From Gammaproteobacteria bacterium (GTDB lineage: Bacteria > Pseudomonadota > Gammaproteobacteria > Steroidobacterales > Steroidobacteraceae), in the NCBI GenBank assembly GCA_019242385.1, contig JAFAVO010000138.1:1-7131 (forward strand): a stretch of 7,131 nt of DNA. The letters are read 5' to 3'. The notes beneath the pieces are model-generated. The model made no database searches and had not been told where the DNA came from. It worked only from the letters and a program-made list of their open reading frames with translations. This document shows positions 1 to 6,204 of this stretch, in pieces (position 1 is the first letter of the stretch; each line of letters opens with the position of its first letter). Position numbers and translations under genes: made by a program.

Positions 1-303
1 CAACGCCGTGTACGAGCGCCCGAGCATCAGCCAGCCGTTGAGGTCGTTCGGGTCGTGCTCGAGACGGCGGGCGAGGCGCGAGACCATGCGCTCCGGTGAA
101 TCGGCAGCTGGTGCAGCCCGCCAGGGCCAGTTGCTCCAGGTGACGTACAGCGCGGCCGAGCCCACCACGAGCACCCCGGCCACAGCGAGCGCGGTCCAGG
201 AAGCGCTCGGAGCGACTCCGCTGCGACGCCGCAGTAACGGAATTGTCACAATCATGACACTGGCCATGGTCAGGGCCGCAGCCAGGAGCACGAAGCTGAT
301 CAT
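1..303 (-). CDS. ccmI: CcmI (CycH) cytochrome c biogenesis protein, partial (N-terminal 101 codons)
   Basis: CcmI is a membrane-anchored TPR protein that holds apocytochrome c C-termini and presents them to the CcmF/CcmH heme ligation complex. The reading frame begins at ATG 303, whose A is also the last base of the ccmH TGA stop, and stays open to the window edge, so the C-terminal part is missing only because the window ends. Residues about 2-22 form a first membrane segment, followed by an RRR patch (25-27), and residues about 36-54 form a second. This is the usual two-helix N-terminus of CcmI with a cytoplasmic loop between. Residues about 71-101 (ERMVSRLARRLEHDPNDLNG, then WLMLGRSYTAL) read as a first TPR unit. 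Codon 23 is the rare leucine codon TTA. Identification rests on position after ccmH, topology and TPR start; the name cycH is used in some genomes. Confidence 0.9.
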   Translation of the reverse strand, partial: MISFVLLAAALTMASVMIVTIPLLRRRSGVAPSASWTALAVAGVLVVGSAALYVTWSNWPWRAAPAADSPERMVSRLARRLEHDPNDLNGWLMLGRSYTAL

Positions 304-749
304 CACCGCGCTCCGTCCTCTTCCACCGGCTCCTGATCGCCCGGTAGCAGGCTCGCCCGATTGCGCACCACGCGCCAGCACACGAGCGCACCGATCAGCA
401 GCAGGACTCCGGGTGCGCCCCACAGCCAGGCGTTACGCAGGGAGTAGCGCGGCCGGAAGAGAATGAAGTCGCCGTACCGGGCGGACATCCATGCCCGGAT
501 CTGGTCGTCGGTCTTCCCGGCGAGGAGCTGATCGCGTACCTCGCGGCGCAGATCCGCGGCCAGTCCCACCGGAGAGTCGGCGAGCGCCTCGTTCTGACAC
601 TGCATGCAACGCAGCTCATGGGTGAGCGCCAGATACCTTGCCTGGAGAGCGGGAGTCGGCAGCTCCGTGGGATCGACCGCGAACGCCGTGCGGCTGACGG
701 CCACTGCCAGCGCCGTAGCGATGATCAACACTGTCGCAAGCGGCCTCAT
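303..749 (-). CDS. ccmH: CcmH (CcmL/Ccl2 type) periplasmic thiol-disulfide component of heme lyase
   Basis: CcmH is a membrane-tethered periplasmic dithiol protein that works with CcmG to reduce the CXXCH cysteines of apocytochrome c before heme attachment. The predicted product is 148 residues. Residues 1-24 form a signal peptide or first membrane helix ending in TAFA. The family hallmark LRCMQCQ puts the redox cysteines at C48 and C51, followed by NEALADS. A C-terminal membrane helix spans about 107-126 and a short charged tail follows. This is the short CcmH form; the TPR part found fused to it in E. coli is the separate ccmI gene here. The start ATG at 749 overlaps the ccmG stop (ATGA) and has GGGAG six bases upstream. 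An in-frame upstream extension to 893 exists but lies inside ccmG and lacks family similarity, so it was not used. Confidence 0.95.
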   Translation of the reverse strand: MRPLATVLIIATALAVAVSRTAFAVDPTELPTPALQARYLALTHELRCMQCQNEALADSPVGLAADLRREVRDQLLAGKTDDQIRAWMSARYGDFILFRPRYSLRNAWLWGAPGVLLLIGALVCWRVVRNRASLLPGDQEPVEEDGAR

Positions 750-1288
750 GAGGAGCTCCCTGCTTTGGCGCCGGAGACCCGCGGCAGGATCTCGTGGGTC
801 CAGGTGTCGGGCGTGAGCGCACCGATGTGCTTGTAGACGACCACCCCCTGCGGATTCACGAGAAAGGTCTCCGGAGCGCCATACACTCCCCATTCGATGG
901 CTTCGCGCCCGCTGTGATCGGTCGCTACCGACTGGTAAGGATTGCCGAGCTGCGTGAGCCAGTTGAGCGCCTGCCCGTCATCGTCCTTCCAGTCGAGTCC
1001 AATGATGGGCACGACCCCGGCGCGATGAACCTGCAGCAGGGTCTCATGCTCCTCGCGGCATCCTCCGCACCAGGTGCCCCACACGTTGAACAGGTACCAA
1101 CGGCCCTTCAGATCGTCCGAGCGCACCTGACGTGCGGGATCGGCGAGATCCGGGAGCACGAACGCCGGCGCGGGCTTTCCCAGAAGTGGCGAGGCGATCA
1201 CGCCCTTCTCCGGCGAATGTCGGATGCCGATCGCCAGCACCACCGCGAGCAGCGCGAAAATTCCCAGCGGCAGCAGGAAGCGCGTCAT
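746..1288 (-). CDS. ccmG: CcmG/DsbE periplasmic thioredoxin-like thiol:disulfide interchange protein
   Basis: CcmG is an inner-membrane-anchored thioredoxin-fold protein that takes electrons from DsbD/CcdA and passes them to CcmH and apocytochrome c. The 180-residue product is close to the E. coli length of about 185. An N-terminal membrane anchor spans about 3-21. The GKPAPAF entry (37-43) and a LKGRWYLFNVWGTW strand (60-73) lead to the active site C74-G-G-C77. The acidic segment GLDWKDD (97-103) and the cis-proline loop GVYGAPETFLV (134-144) complete the typical CcmG/DsbE pattern. What is odd is the active site: the family usually has CPxC (CPTC in E. coli), and here the proline is replaced by glycine. 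The start at ATG 1288 overlaps the ccmF stop (ATGA). The stop overlaps the ccmH start in the same way. Confidence 0.95.
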   Translation of the reverse strand: MTRFLLPLGIFALLAVVLAIGIRHSPEKGVIASPLLGKPAPAFVLPDLADPARQVRSDDLKGRWYLFNVWGTWCGGCREEHETLLQVHRAGVVPIIGLDWKDDDGQALNWLTQLGNPYQSVATDHSGREAIEWGVYGAPETFLVNPQGVVVYKHIGALTPDTWTHEILPRVSGAKAGSSS

Positions 1289-3240
1289 CCGGCCTGCCCC
1301 GCAGTGGCGCCCGCGGGCGAGGTTACGGCAGCGCGCGCGGTGCGGTAGCGCCGGTCGGACGCCGCCAGCGCGCCACCCACGGCCATGATGAAGGCGGCAA
1401 TCCACACGAGGCTCACGAGCGGCCGTATCTGGATACGGATGCTCCAGCGTCCGGCGCCCAGGTCCTCCCCGAGCGCAAGCAGCAGATTGTTGCCGCGGTG
1501 CATGCGGATCGCAGTCTCGCTGGTGACCTGGTGTTGGACCCAGAACTGACGCTTCTGCGGGCTGAGCACCGCCACCGGCGCACCGTGGCGCGTGACGACG
1601 ATCGTGCCGGCTACAGCCTCATAGTTGGGCCCTTCGACCGGGCGCACGCCCTCGAAGCGGAATTCATAGTCGCCGACCGTCGCCTTGCCGCCCGGAGCGA
1701 GCGCCACATCGCGCTCGATGGTGAATGACTGCACCGTGGTGAGCGCTATGACCGCGAGTGCAAGCCCGAGGTGGGCCACCGTCATGCCGAGCACGGCGCG
1801 GGAGAGCGTGAGCCCGCGGCGCCAACGATCGAGCGGATCCACCAGTGATGACAGGACGATCCATATGGCGAGCGTCGCGCCGATCCAGCTCAGCAGACTT
1901 CCGCGCGCGTACAGCCCGAAGGCCCAGCCGCAGCCGAGCACCGCGGCCACTACCAAGGTGTAGAGCAGCACCCGCTGGCTATCGCCCAATCGCCCGCGCT
2001 TCCAGTTGGCGTGAATGCCGACCGACAGCAGCGCCAGCAGCGGCAGCATCGAGAGCATGAAGGTCGGGTTGAAGTAAGGCGGGCCGACCGAGAGCGTGCC
2101 GAGCTTCAGCGCATCGGAGATGAGCGGCGCAAGCGTCCCCGCAAACACCGTGCCGGCGGCGATCACCAGCAACACATTATTGAAAAGCAGAAATGACTCG
2201 CGCGCTCCGAGCTCGAAGCCTGCGCTCGAGCGCAGCAGCGGCGCCCGCCAGGCGTAGAGCACGAGCGCGCCGCCGATCATGATGATGAGAAAGACGAGAA
2301 TGAATATGCCGCGCGTGGGATCGGCGGCGAAGGAATGCACCGAGACCAGTACGCCAGAGCGCACCAGGAACGTGCCGAGCAGGCTGAGCGAGAACGCCAG
2401 TATCGCCAGCAGCAGGGTCCAGCTCTTGAAGAGCCCGCGCTTGTCGGTGACCGCGAGCGAGTGTACCAGCGCGGTGCCCACCAGCCAGGGCATGAAGGAG
2501 GCGTTCTCCACCGGATCCCAGAACCAGAATCCGCCCCAGCCGAGCTCGTAATAGGCCCAGAAACTGCCGAGCGCGATGCCGCAGGTGAGGAACGCCCAGG
2601 CGGTGGTGGTCCAGGGGCGAGTCCAGCGCGCCCAGTTCTGATCGAGCCGGCCTTCGAGCATGGCCGCGCAGGCGAAGGCGAACGCCACTGCAAAACCAAC
2701 ATAGCCCGTATAGAGAATCGGCGGGTGCACCGCCAAGCCCGGGTCCTGCAGGATCGGATTGAGGTCACGCCCGTCGGCCGCGGCGGGGTCGAGCCGCAGG
2801 AAGGGGTTGGAGGTCGCGAGTGTGAACAGCAGGAACCCGAAGCTGACGAGTCCGAGCACCCCGAGTACCCGCGCCGCAAACCGCGGCGGCAGCCGGCCCG
2901 AGCCGAGCACGACCGCGACGGTCCAACCGGCGAGCAGCAGGATCCACAGCAGCAGCGAGCCTTCGTGGGCACCCCACAGAGCGGTGACCCGGTAGAAAAG
3001 CGGCAGCGCACTGTTGGAATTCTCGGCGACATACGCCACCGAGAAATCCTCGGTGACGAAACTGGCGACGAGGCACGCCACTGCGGTGGCCACCATCACC
3101 GCCTGCCCCGCCACCGCGGAAGTCACTGCGCCGCTCCAGCGATCGCGGGCGAAGGCCGGTCCCGCTATGCCGAAGAACGCCTGCAGTCCTGCCAGCAGCA
3201 GCGCGAGGATCAGGGCGAAATGGCCGAGCTCGGGCAGCAT
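1285..3240 (-). CDS. ccmF: CcmF heme lyase subunit (cytochrome c-type biogenesis protein)
   Basis: CcmF is the large polytopic inner-membrane subunit of the cytochrome c heme lyase. It receives heme from holo-CcmE and, with CcmH/CcmI, joins it to apocytochrome c. The 651-residue product matches the family length (647 in E. coli). The tryptophan-rich WWD heme-handling motif is GWGGFWFWDPVENASFMPWL (residues 234-253). The four conserved histidines fall at nearly the same numbers as in E. coli: H172 in VHPP, H260, H302 in VHSF and H490 in VAHLG. A WGAHEGSLLLW segment (89-99) is also typical. Many hydrophobic helices run through residues 1-500; residues about 508-600 form a periplasmic domain, followed by a last helix near 607-627. 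ATG 3240 has a strong AGGAGG seven bases upstream, inside the end of ccmE. The stop overlaps the ccmG start. Confidence 0.98.
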   Translation of the reverse strand: MLPELGHFALILALLLAGLQAFFGIAGPAFARDRWSGAVTSAVAGQAVMVATAVACLVASFVTEDFSVAYVAENSNSALPLFYRVTALWGAHEGSLLLWILLLAGWTVAVVLGSGRLPPRFAARVLGVLGLVSFGFLLFTLATSNPFLRLDPAAADGRDLNPILQDPGLAVHPPILYTGYVGFAVAFAFACAAMLEGRLDQNWARWTRPWTTTAWAFLTCGIALGSFWAYYELGWGGFWFWDPVENASFMPWLVGTALVHSLAVTDKRGLFKSWTLLLAILAFSLSLLGTFLVRSGVLVSVHSFAADPTRGIFILVFLIIMIGGALVLYAWRAPLLRSSAGFELGARESFLLFNNVLLVIAAGTVFAGTLAPLISDALKLGTLSVGPPYFNPTFMLSMLPLLALLSVGIHANWKRGRLGDSQRVLLYTLVVAAVLGCGWAFGLYARGSLLSWIGATLAIWIVLSSLVDPLDRWRRGLTLSRAVLGMTVAHLGLALAVIALTTVQSFTIERDVALAPGGKATVGDYEFRFEGVRPVEGPNYEAVAGTIVVTRHGAPVAVLSPQKRQFWVQHQVTSETAIRMHRGNNLLLALGEDLGAGRWSIRIQIRPLVSLVWIAAFIMAVGGALAASDRRYRTARAAVTSPAGATAGQAG

Positions 3241-3243
3241 GGG

Positions 3244-3723
3244 TCAACCTCCTGAGCCGGAGCTGGCCGTGGCGGGGGCCGTCGGCTCTGCCCGCGAATC
3301 ACCGTGCCGACGCTTCAGCGAGCGCGCCACCTCCGGCGGCATGTACTTCTCGTCGTGCTTGGCGAGCACCTCATCCGCGACGAAGGTGCCATCGGCTCGC
3401 AGGCGGCCGTGCGCCACGACGCCCGCTCCCTCGCGGAAGAGGTCAGGTAACACTCCGGTGTAGCTCACCGGCACGTCATGACTGAAGTCGGTGACCACGA
3501 AGTGCACCTCGAGACTGCCCGGTGGTCGCTGCAGGCTTCCCTTGGTGACCATGCCACCGAGACGGAAGCGCTCCCCGGCAGGCACCATCCCGGCGGCCAC
3601 CTCGCTCGGATCGAAGAAGAAGGTAACGTTCTGGCGGAAGGCGCTGAGTGCCAACGCGCCGGCGATGCTCACGCCGGCGACGATGCCGAGCACCAGGGCG
3701 AGGCGGCGGCGGCGCGGGGTCAC
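3244..3723 (-). CDS. ccmE: CcmE periplasmic heme chaperone (GTG start)
   Basis: CcmE covalently binds heme through a histidine on its periplasmic OB-fold domain and carries it from CcmABCD to CcmF. With the GTG start at 3723 the product is 159 residues, the E. coli length. The start is chosen because GTG overlaps the ccmD stop (GTGA), AGGGAGAA lies five bases upstream, and the protein then begins with the typical TPRRRRLALVLG basic-plus-hydrophobic anchor. Extending to the upstream ATG at 3843 would run through ccmD. After the anchor (about 8-28) come the beta-strand regions RLGGMV (54-59) and VVAHGRL (102-108). The heme-binding motif is AKHDEKYMPPEV (121-132), with H123 the covalent ligand and Y127 the neighbouring tyrosine (H130/Y134 in E. 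coli). The tail is flexible and Ser/Gly-rich. Codon 92 is a rare TTA. Confidence 0.97.
   Translation of the reverse strand: MTPRRRRLALVLGIVAGVSIAGALALSAFRQNVTFFFDPSEVAAGMVPAGERFRLGGMVTKGSLQRPPGSLEVHFVVTDFSHDVPVSYTGVLPDLFREGAGVVAHGRLRADGTFVADEVLAKHDEKYMPPEVARSLKRRHGDSRAEPTAPATASSGSGG
3248..3253 (-). promoter_or_regulatory. Strong Shine-Dalgarno for ccmF
   Basis: AGGAGG lies seven bases before the ccmF ATG, within the last codons of ccmE. It is the best ribosome binding site seen in the operon. It fits the only junction besides ccmB-ccmC where start and stop do not overlap, so ccmF may be initiated independently rather than only by translational coupling. Confidence 0.8.
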
Positions 3724-3884
3724 GACGCTTCTCCCTGCATCTGCAGGCGCCGGCGTGCGTCCCGGCGCGAGCGGGCCAACGAGCGGCGCGCCCAGAAGAT
3801 GTTGAGGACCACCACGGCGAGTGTCACGAGGTAGGCCGGCCACACGAAGGCCGCATACCCACCCATATCGAAAAACTCTTTCAT
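3720..3884 (-). CDS. ccmD: CcmD small membrane protein of the CcmABCD heme-release complex
   Basis: This 54-residue gene fills the space between ccmC and ccmE. CcmD is a small single-helix membrane protein that associates with CcmC and CcmE and is needed to release holo-CcmE from the ABC complex. The protein begins MKEFFDMGGYAAFVWPAY, the family pattern of an F-x-MGGYAxFVW(P/S)AY segment. A single membrane helix (about 12-32) follows, then a very basic cytoplasmic tail (WARRSLARSRRDARRRLQ, 31-48). Its ATG at 3884 overlaps the ccmC stop (ATGA) and its TGA overlaps the ccmE GTG start (GTGA). Size, topology, motif and position agree; the family is weakly conserved in sequence, and genes this short are easily missed by automatic callers. 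Confidence 0.95.
   Translation of the reverse strand: MKEFFDMGGYAAFVWPAYLVTLAVVVLNIFWARRSLARSRRDARRRLQMQGEAS
3729..3736 (-). promoter_or_regulatory. Shine-Dalgarno that fixes the GTG start of ccmE
   Basis: AGGGAGAA lies five bases before the GTG codon at 3723, inside the end of ccmD. It supports GTG rather than the far-upstream ATG as the ccmE start. Confidence 0.65.
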
Positions 3885-4618
3885 ACGCTCACCACCTCGC
3901 GAATCCAGCTCGCCGCCCGCTCACGCGCCAGTACCTCGGCGCGCAGCCGCGTGAGCAGCAGCGCCGCGAACAGCAGCGTAAAGCCGAGCAGCATCAGCAG
4001 CAGCGGCGCCAGCATGGCGAATGGCATGGCGGGTTTCGCCAGCCGCATCACCGAGGGTGCCTGGTGCAGTGAGTTCCACCAGGTCACCGAATAATGAATG
4101 ATCGGAACGTTCACCACACCGACCACCGCGAGCACCGCGCTCGCGCGGTCGGCACGCTGAGGGTCCTCGATCCCGGCGCGCAGTCCCATGTAACCCAGGT
4201 ACAGAAACAGCAGCACCAGCTCGGAGGTGAGCCGCGGATCCCACTGCCAGTATGTACCCCACATCGGCTGACCCCAGAGCGCACCGGTCACCAGCGCGGC
4301 GAAGGTAAAGGAGGCGCCGATCGGCGCGCAGCTGGCCGCCACGGCATGCGCCACCTTCATCCGCCAGATGAGCCCAACCGCTGCGGCGGTCGCCATGGTC
4401 ACATACACCATGAGGGACATCCAGGCACTCGGTGCATGAACGTAGAGGATGCGGAACCCATCGCCTTGCTGGTAATCCGGCGGGGCGAGTACCAGCCCAC
4501 TCCAGAGCCCGGCGGCGATGCAGAGCGCCGCCGGCCATGCAAACCACGGCGTCAGGCGTACCGCGAGCGCATACACGTGCGGTGGCGATGCGAGTCGATG
4601 AAACCAGGTCCAGTCCAT
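3881..4618 (-). CDS. ccmC: CcmC heme-handling inner-membrane protein
   Basis: CcmC binds heme at the outer face of the membrane and is required to attach it covalently to CcmE. The 245-residue product has exactly the E. coli length. The WWD motif is MWGTYWQWDPRLTSELVL (119-136), and the two heme-ligand histidines are H61 in VHAPSAW and H185 in WWNSLHQ, one residue off the E. coli numbers H60 and H184. Six hydrophobic helices can be seen (roughly 24-44, 60-84, 95-115, 131-147, 160-176 and 199-224). ATG 4618 was chosen because it gives the standard N-terminus (MDWTWFHRLASPP), 16 nt after the ccmB stop; the longer in-frame ATG at 4729 lies inside ccmB. The stop overlaps the ccmD start (ATGA). 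Confidence 0.98.
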   Translation of the reverse strand: MDWTWFHRLASPPHVYALAVRLTPWFAWPAALCIAAGLWSGLVLAPPDYQQGDGFRILYVHAPSAWMSLMVYVTMATAAAVGLIWRMKVAHAVAASCAPIGASFTFAALVTGALWGQPMWGTYWQWDPRLTSELVLLFLYLGYMGLRAGIEDPQRADRASAVLAVVGVVNVPIIHYSVTWWNSLHQAPSVMRLAKPAMPFAMLAPLLLMLLGFTLLFAALLLTRLRAEVLARERAASWIREVVSV

Positions 4619-4634
4619 GAGCTGTCTGCGCCCC

Positions 4635-5402
4635 CTACTCCAGGCTGATGCGCACCGCGGCCGCAGCGGCCAGCGGCGCGAGCGTGACCCCGAGCACCGC
4701 GAGCGCCGCAAGCAGCTCGAGCGGCCCAAGGAACGAGGTGCCGTGAATCGCGAGTTGTGTGGCGCGCGCTCCGAAGATCAGCACCGGCAGCGACAAGGGC
4801 AGCGTCAGCAGCGACAGCAGTGCCCCGCTGCGTTTGATTCCGAGGGTGAGCGCCGCGCCGATCGAGCCGATGAGGCTCAGCGCGACGCTGCCCACCGCCA
4901 CGGCAAGCAGGATGCCCGGAAGCGCCGCGGCGGACACTCCGAGCGAGAGCGCGACGAACGGAGCCATGAGCGCGAGCGGCAGGCCCGTCAGCAGCCAGTG
5001 CGCCAACGTCTTGGCGAACATCAGCCCCGTGAGCGACTGACCCGAGAGCGCGTACTGCTCGAGCGTCCCGTCCTGCGCATCGTCGCGGAAAAGGAACTCG
5101 AGCGCGAGCAGCGAGCCGAGCAGCGCTCCCACCCAGACCACTCCGGGCGCCAGCTCACGCAGCCGCGCCAGCTCCGGCGATATGGCGAGCGGGAACAGCA
5201 GCGTCACGATGGCAAAGAAGGCGAGCGGCTGCACGAGCTGACCTGGCTTGCGGAAGGCCAGCTGCAGATCACGCAGCAGCGCGAGGCGAGCGGCCTCGAT
5301 GGCATCCGCGCGCCGGGCCGGAGCGGGCAGATCGCGCGGCTGCGCGCCGGGCGCATCGAGCGCGCCAAGGGTTTCCGCAACGTGGCCGTCGCGCTGATTC
5401 AT
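4635..5402 (-). CDS. ccmB: CcmB membrane subunit of the heme-release ABC complex
   Basis: CcmB is the six-helix permease partner of CcmA. Together with CcmC and CcmD it releases heme-loaded CcmE at the cost of ATP. The family signature FLFRDDAQDGTLEQYALSG appears at residues 103-121. Hydrophobic helices lie at about 58-75, 86-103, 137-155, 161-182, 195-212 and 229-251. The ATG at 5402 overlaps the ccmA stop (ATGA), which favours it as the start. The resulting 255-residue protein is about 35 residues longer than the usual 220. The extra part is an Ala/Pro/Arg-rich N-terminal tail (1-35) before the normal beginning, LLRDLQLAFRKPGQ (42-55). Either the tail is real or translation starts at a non-ATG codon downstream. 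Confidence 0.95.
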   Translation of the reverse strand: MNQRDGHVAETLGALDAPGAQPRDLPAPARRADAIEAARLALLRDLQLAFRKPGQLVQPLAFFAIVTLLFPLAISPELARLRELAPGVVWVGALLGSLLALEFLFRDDAQDGTLEQYALSGQSLTGLMFAKTLAHWLLTGLPLALMAPFVALSLGVSAAALPGILLAVAVGSVALSLIGSIGAALTLGIKRSGALLSLLTLPLSLPVLIFGARATQLAIHGTSFLGPLELLAALAVLGVTLAPLAAAAAVRISLE

Positions 5403-6025
5403 GCCGCGAGATCCAGGCGTGTCAGGTTGCGCAGCGATGCGGGCAGCCCGTGATGCACCGCGGCGACGACCATACCGCCACGTGCGAGCTGCTCGCGGAT
5501 CAGCTCGCCCACGACCTCGCGCCCCTCGCCATCGAGGTTGGTGGTCGGCTCATCGAGCAGCCACAGCGGCACCGGCAGCAGTGCGAGCCCCGCGAGCGCG
5601 ACGCGTCGGCGTTGGCCGGCCGAGAGCGTACGCACGAGCCGATCGCACCAGGTGCGTGCACCGACACGGCCGAGTGCCGCATCGAGCTCCTCGCTTTCCA
5701 GAGAGCGCCGCACTCCGATCCAATAATGCAAATTCTCCCGCGCGGTCAGGTCAGCCTTCAGCGGCGGCTCGTGTCCGAGGTAAGCGAGCACCGCGTGGAA
5801 TGCGCGCAGGTCGCGTCGCACGTTCTCGCCATTCCACAGCACACGCCCCTCTTCCGGATAGATCAGTCCGGACAGCACGCGCAGCAGGGTCGTCTTGCCC
5901 GCTCCGTTCGCGCCGCACACTTCCAGACAGCTGCCGCGCGCGAGTCGCAGGCTCACGCCGCGCAGAACGTGGCGCTCGCCCCGCCACAGGTGCAGATTGT
6001 CGGCTTCGATCGTTTGCTCCGGCAT
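5399..6025 (-). CDS. ccmA: CcmA ATPase of the cytochrome c biogenesis heme-release ABC complex
   Basis: CcmA is the cytoplasmic ATP-binding subunit that, with CcmB, drives release of holo-CcmE from CcmC/CcmD. The 208-residue product matches the family (207 in E. coli). Walker A is GANGAGKTT (38-46), the ABC signature is LSAGQRRRVALA (134-145), Walker B is LWLLDEP (154-160) followed by a TTNLD D-loop, and the switch histidine is in AAVHHG (H191 or H192). The N-terminal EADNLHLWRGERHVLRGVS (7-25) is characteristic of CcmA. ATG 6025 is the standard start. The frame is open upstream to 6292, but that stretch crosses the intergenic region and the tRNA-Leu gene and has no ABC similarity. The ribosome binding site is weak (AAGAG). 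CcmA is the first gene of the operon and lies 179 nt after the tRNA-Leu gene on the same strand. Confidence 0.98.
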   Translation of the reverse strand: MPEQTIEADNLHLWRGERHVLRGVSLRLARGSCLEVCGANGAGKTTLLRVLSGLIYPEEGRVLWNGENVRRDLRAFHAVLAYLGHEPPLKADLTARENLHYWIGVRRSLESEELDAALGRVGARTWCDRLVRTLSAGQRRRVALAGLALLPVPLWLLDEPTTNLDGEGREVVGELIREQLARGGMVVAAVHHGLPASLRNLTRLDLAA

Positions 6026-6204
6026 TGCGCGCTCTTGAGACCCCCGCCAGCCGCCCAAGTTAACTTGCTGCAAAGCTCGACAGGTACGTCTCGTTCCCGA
6101 GGCCTTCGGCCAAGCTCCAGAGTCAGCATTTAAGTCTCGCAAATTCAGAAGTTTAGCGCCATAACTGAAGGTGTCGGTTGCAGGCGTCACTCTCAGCTGA
6201 TGAC
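6026..6204 (-). other. Spacer between tRNA-Leu(UAA) and ccmA; expected place of the ccm promoter
   Basis: These 179 nt look less GC-rich than the surrounding genes, especially between about 6125 and 6170. I see no ORF, no convincing sigma70 pair and no intrinsic terminator with a T run. Two symmetrical elements are present: a perfect 12-bp palindrome (6056-6067) and an imperfect inverted repeat with TTCAG/CTGAA arms (6144-6169). Either the ccm promoter lies here without a close consensus match, or ccm is at least partly transcribed from the tRNA promoter. Confidence 0.4.
6056..6067. repeat. Perfect 12-bp palindrome CAAGTTAACTTG upstream of ccmA
   Basis: CAAGTT is followed directly by its reverse complement AACTTG. 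The palindrome ends 30 bases before the ccmA ATG. It has the size and position of a possible operator for a dimeric regulator, but I do not recognise it as a known site. It could also be chance, since it occurs only once in the window. Confidence 0.4.

Noticed and set aside
2335..3255. 306-codon plus-strand frame
   Set aside because: It is antisense to ccmF, with the Arg/Glu/Gln-rich composition typical of shadow frames in GC-rich DNA.
4617..5453. 278-codon plus-strand frame
   Set aside because: It is antisense to ccmB, low in complexity (Arg/Gln/Glu), with no domain signature.
6101..6111. Hairpin GGCC-TTC-GGCC as a possible terminator after the tRNA
   Set aside because: The stem is only four base pairs and there is no T run on either strand.
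6144..6169. Inverted repeat with TTCAG/CTGAA arms as a promoter operator or transposon end
   Set aside because: The arms are short and imperfect, and no matching copy or target duplication is seen nearby; noted only within the spacer entry.
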